A DNA stretch of 8,378 nt from Gp6-AA40 sp050742535. GTDB taxonomy: Bacteria; Acidobacteriota; Vicinamibacteria; Vicinamibacterales; UBA2999. The position numbers and the translations under genes were made by a program. The stretch covers positions 1 through 8,378 of the forward strand of contig JBOGIQ010000272.1 of NCBI GenBank assembly GCA_050742535.1, in the 5' to 3' direction. The stretch's first letter is position 1; each line of letters opens with the position of its first letter. The notes beneath the pieces were generated by a model. It worked only from the letters and a program-made list of their open reading frames with translations, was not told where the DNA came from and did not search any database. Shown here one piece after another: positions 5,945-8,378 of this stretch.

Positions 5945-7997
5945 CCGTTTTTCCCGCGGCGCCACGTTCGTTCTGCTGGCTGCTGTCTACATCGCGGCGG
6001 GACGGCTCAGCCTGCTCCTCGCGTTCGCCAACGCGAACGCCAGCCCTGTCTGGCCGCCGACCGGCCTTGCCATCGGCGCGCTGCTGATATTCGGACTGCG
6101 CGCCTGGCCCGCCATCGCGGTGGGCGCGTTTGTCGTCAATCTCACCAACTCCGGCAGCCCTGCCGCTGCACTCCTGATCGCGGCCGGCAACACGCTCGAA
6201 GCCGTCGTCGCCGCCTGGTTGACGCTGCGGTACGCACGCGGCCGCGCCGCCTTCAACTCGACGCGTCACGTGCTGCGGTTTGCCGCCATCGCCGCCAATG
6301 CCTCGTTTATCGCGGCTTCGATTGGCACCGTGACGGTCGTCGGGATGGGCCTTGGGCCGAGCGCCGAGGCGGGAAGCATCTGGGTGACGTGGTGGCTGGG
6401 CGATACCGTCGGCGCCATCGTCGTGGCGCCGATCATCGTGCTGTGGGACCGGCGCCCGCTGATCTCTGACGTCGGCATCCGCATCGGCGAGATGGCGGCG
6501 CTCGTCGCCGCGCTTGGACTGTCGTCGTTCGTGGTGTTCAGCCCGTGGCCGCAGGGCCGCCCCGACTATCCCTTCATTCTCATTCCCGTCCTTCTGTGGT
6601 CGGCATTCCGCTTCGGCGCCTGGGTCACGGCGCTTGGCTCCGCGTTCATCGTCGTCATCGCGGTGGACGGCACGTTGCGCGGCTCGGGTCCGTTCACGCG
6701 TGCATCACCGAACGAGTCGCTGCTGCTCCTGCAGGCGTTCATCGGCATGACGACGACGATGATGCTGTCGGTGGCGGCTGAGGTCTCGCGCCGGCGCAGC
6801 GTCGAACGTGATTTGCGTGTGCTCAACGAGCGGCTCGAACGGAAGGTGACGAGCCGGACGGATGAACTGCGGAAAGTGAACGAGCGGCTGATCGAGGCGC
6901 AGGACGTGGCGCACATGGGCAGCTGGGAGTGGGACGTCGGCGCGAATCGCGTCTGGTGGTCCGACGAGATGTACCGCATCTACGGGATCGCGTCCGGCAC
7001 GTTCATCGGCTACGAGACGTTTCTCGAACACGTCCATCCCGACGACCGTTCGATGGCGCACGAGACCGTGAGCCGCGCGATGGTGGACACGCGGCCCTTT
7101 ACCTTCGATCACCGGATCGTCCGGCCTGACGGATCGGTCCGGGTGATCCACGCCAGCGGCCGCGTGATTTGCGACGCGGTGTCGCATCCGATCCGGATGG
7201 TCGGCACCGGGGTCGACATCACGGAACGGAAGGAAGCGGAGGAGGCGCGCGCGCAGCTGATTCACGAGCAGGCCCGGCGGCAGGAGGCCGAAGAGACCAG
7301 CCGCGCGAAGGATCAATTCCTCGCCGTGCTCTCGCACGAACTGCGGACGCCGCTCAACGCGGCGCTGGGCTGGGCGCACATGCTGCGCGAGCTGCCGCGC
7401 GACGCGCCGGCCACGCGCCAGGCGGTCGACACCATCTATCGCAATCTGCTCATCCAGTCGCGCCTCGTCTCCGACATCGTCGACGTGTCGCGCATCACCA
7501 AAGGGGCGCTGACGGTCGAGAAGACGCCGGTGGATCTGGCGGCCATCATCAGCTCGGCGATGGAGATGGTCCGCGAGTCGGCTCGGGCGCGGAATATCGT
7601 GCTGGAGTCGCGCGTCACGTGCGACCAGGTGGCGCTGCTCGGCGACGCGAAGCGGCTGGAGCAGGTGTTCTGGAATCTGCTCTCGAACGGCGTGCGGTTC
7701 GGACGCGAGGGCGGCTTCGTGCGCGTCACGTCTGGCGTCGAGAACGGCGCCGTGCTCATCACCGTCGAAGACGACGGCCCCGGCATCGACCCGGCATTTC
7801 TGCCGCACGTCTTCGAGCCGTTCCGCCAAGCCGATGGATCGCCGCGCCGCGCGCACGACGGCCTCGGTCTCGGGCTGTCGATTGCGCGCCACCTCGTCGA
7901 GCTGCATGGGGGCAGTATGTCGGCCGGCAACCGTCCGGGCGGCGGTGCGGTGCTGACGGTGATGCTGCCCATTGATCTGGAGGTGACGACGGCCTGA
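5934..7997 (+). CDS. MASE1-PAS sensor histidine kinase
   Basis: 687 residues. A MASE1 membrane sensor domain (about 10-282) has around eight hydrophobic segments and the typical SPVWPPTG (37-44). A short coiled coil follows (about 288-320), then a PAS/PAC domain (about 323-432; GSWEWDV to GTGVDITERK), HisKA with H468 in LSHELRTPLN, and HATPase with N585 (NLLSNGVRF), G1 DDGPGID (D614) and G2 GLGLGL (643-648). No receiver domain follows. The TTG start is forced: the frame contains the lipoprotein's TGA 24 bases upstream and no other ATG, GTG or TTG before the first membrane segment. It lies 24 bp after the lipoprotein gene and may be read with it or from its own promoter. MASE1 is an integral membrane sensor whose ligand is not generally known. 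No partner regulator is adjacent. Confidence 0.95.
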   Translation: MAESRFSRGATFVLLAAVYIAAGRLSLLLAFANANASPVWPPTGLAIGALLIFGLRAWPAIAVGAFVVNLTNSGSPAAALLIAAGNTLEAVVAAWLTLRYARGRAAFNSTRHVLRFAAIAANASFIAASIGTVTVVGMGLGPSAEAGSIWVTWWLGDTVGAIVVAPIIVLWDRRPLISDVGIRIGEMAALVAALGLSSFVVFSPWPQGRPDYPFILIPVLLWSAFRFGAWVTALGSAFIVVIAVDGTLRGSGPFTRASPNESLLLLQAFIGMTTTMMLSVAAEVSRRRSVERDLRVLNERLERKVTSRTDELRKVNERLIEAQDVAHMGSWEWDVGANRVWWSDEMYRIYGIASGTFIGYETFLEHVHPDDRSMAHETVSRAMVDTRPFTFDHRIVRPDGSVRVIHASGRVICDAVSHPIRMVGTGVDITERKEAEEARAQLIHEQARRQEAEETSRAKDQFLAVLSHELRTPLNAALGWAHMLRELPRDAPATRQAVDTIYRNLLIQSRLVSDIVDVSRITKGALTVEKTPVDLAAIISSAMEMVRESARARNIVLESRVTCDQVALLGDAKRLEQVFWNLLSNGVRFGREGGFVRVTSGVENGAVLITVEDDGPGIDPAFLPHVFEPFRQADGSPRRAHDGLGLGLSIARHLVELHGGSMSAGNRPGGGAVLTVMLPIDLEVTTA

Positions 7998-8017
7998 CTA
8001 ATCGTTCGATAGATTAG
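7998..8017. other. Hairpin directly after the MASE1 kinase stop
   Basis: ctaatc (7998-8003) and gattag (8012-8017) are perfect 6-bp inverted arms with an 8-base centre, starting on the base after the kinase stop. It has no run of T on either side, so it is at best a weak terminator or transcript-end stabiliser. Confidence 0.3.
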
Positions 8018-8020
8018 CCT

Positions 8021-8158
8021 CTTCGTGAGCGTGCCGACGAAGTCGCGGCAGTTGTTCGCGTCCCATTCCGCGGCGAATGAGTGATGGGCTGCGGCGGTGG
8101 ATGCCAGCGCGATGAGGAGCACGACGAGCGCCATGCGTGATTTCATGGCGGCAATCAT
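8021..8158 (-). pseudogene. Truncated 5' remnant of a DUF6152-like secreted protein gene
   Basis: On the minus strand, ATG 8158 (or the in-frame ATG ending at 8146) opens a clear signal peptide, MALVVLLIALASTAAA, followed by HHSFAAEWDANN and GTLTK. This resembles the start of DUF6152 proteins, which begin HHSFAAE(Y/F)D and continue with G.(V/L)TKVEW.NPH. Here the likeness stops at GTLTK (about residue 46, base 8021), and the frame continues antisense through the 3' part of the kinase gene with no family-like sequence. About 60-80% of a usual protein of that kind is missing. The likely history is loss of the 3' part by deletion or rearrangement next to the kinase end. The family is recalled, not searched. 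An intact short secreted peptide is possible but less likely. Confidence 0.6.
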
Positions 8159-8233
8159 AGGTAGCCTGGGTTGCCTAGGTAGCCTGGGTGGCCTGAGTTC
8201 TTACCCAGGCAACCCAGCTACCCAGCTACCCAG
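8159..8233. repeat. Nonamer tandem repeat with inverted counterpart (AGCCTGGGT family)
   Basis: Four 9-base units lie in tandem: agcctgggt (8163-8171), tgcctaggt (8172-8180), agcctgggt (8181-8189) and ggcctgagt (8190-8198). The 13-mer aggtagcctgggt is repeated exactly at 8159 and 8177. After a short centre come inverted units: acccaggca (8203-8211), then acccagct twice (8212-8219, 8220-8227) and acccag (8228-8233). The whole can fold as an imperfect long hairpin. It starts right beside the DUF6152-like remnant's start and ends 5 bp from the barrel gene's stop. Confidence 0.8.
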
Positions 8234-8238
8234 TCCAC

Positions 8239-8378
8239 CTAGAACGTCACACCCATGCCGAAGTGCGCCCGCACGTTCCCGGTGCGCGGCTTCGCGATAT
8301 CGAGATCGATGATGAACGGCCCGCCGCCCATGTACACCCCGCCGCCGATGCCGCGATCGAACGGCTCGTCGTCCCAGC
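8239..8378 (-). CDS. C-terminal end of a probable outer membrane beta-barrel protein
   Basis: A partial gene that enters from the right edge on the minus strand and ends with TAG at 8239-8241. The last 45 residues read WDDEPFDRGIGGGVYMGG, then GPFIIDLDIAKPRTGNVRAH, then FGMGVTF. Alternating strand-like segments, a glycine-rich turn, an 'IDLDIA' strand and the final FGMGVTF with C-terminal phenylalanine are typical of outer membrane barrels, most like the last strands of surface-antigen/Omp85-like proteins. The frame is set only by these features because no start is in the window. It is not a copy of the barrel end at 1-588. The exact family is open. Confidence 0.65.
   Translation of the reverse strand, partial: WDDEPFDRGIGGGVYMGGGPFIIDLDIAKPRTGNVRAHFGMGVTF

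Noticed and set aside
6705..7907. 400-residue minus-strand frame opposite the MASE1 kinase
   Set aside because: A shadow of the PAS/HisKA/HATPase coding strand with no motif of its own.
8097..8312. 71-residue plus-strand frame across the nonamer array
   Set aside because: Its GSLGCLGSLGG-type stretch is only the translation of the tandem repeat, and its flanks are antisense to the DUF6152-like remnant and the barrel gene.

Overview
The window looks like a chromosome segment of a GC-rich, diderm (Gram-negative-type) bacterium. It has Omp85-type barrel ends, a SurA-like chaperone, an outer-membrane-type lipoprotein and two membrane histidine kinases. The repeats at gene junctions (TTTTGCC heptamers, GAATTCAGAATGCAG-type palindromes, CCACGAAGACCGCGAA-type palindromes) and a DUF6152-like remnant recall Acidobacteriota (Vicinamibacteria-like) genomes. 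That placement is from memory and is an inference, not a search result.

Layout. 1-1139 (+): the 3' part of an Omp85/BamA-TamA-family barrel gene, overlapping by one base (TGATG) a short SurA-N-like exported protein without a PPIase domain. 1126-1950 (-): a CPBP/CAAX-type intramembrane protease, convergent with the SurA-like gene and overlapping it by 14 bp. 2048-5909 (+): a probable operon of an NtrC-type response regulator (REC, AAA+, Fis-type HTH), a two-TM HAMP-PAS histidine kinase, and a proline-rich lipoprotein with a conserved-looking helical tail. 5934-7997 (+): a second histidine kinase (MASE1-PAS-HisKA-HATPase) from a TTG start inside a small hairpin. 8021-8158 (-): a truncated DUF6152-like secreted-protein remnant. 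8239-8378 (-): the C-terminal end of a probable outer-membrane barrel gene that runs off the window. No gene-free stretch exceeds 300 bp.

How the genes work together. The Omp85 and SurA-like pair points to outer-membrane protein assembly. The kinase and NtrC-type regulator should form a two-component pair driving sigma-54-dependent transcription. The lipoprotein may be its envelope partner, but this is context only. The MASE1 kinase has no adjacent regulator.

Most notable observation. Five different repeat families occur at junctions in 8.4 kb, and three run into the 5' coding part of a gene. In the SurA-like protein and the lipoprotein the signal peptide is encoded by an inverted repeat. 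Its purine-rich arm gives a polar n-region and its pyrimidine-rich arm gives the hydrophobic core. This suggests that palindromic repeats with purine/pyrimidine-biased arms can act as ready-made export signals. No homology search was possible, so all family assignments rest on motifs read by eye.
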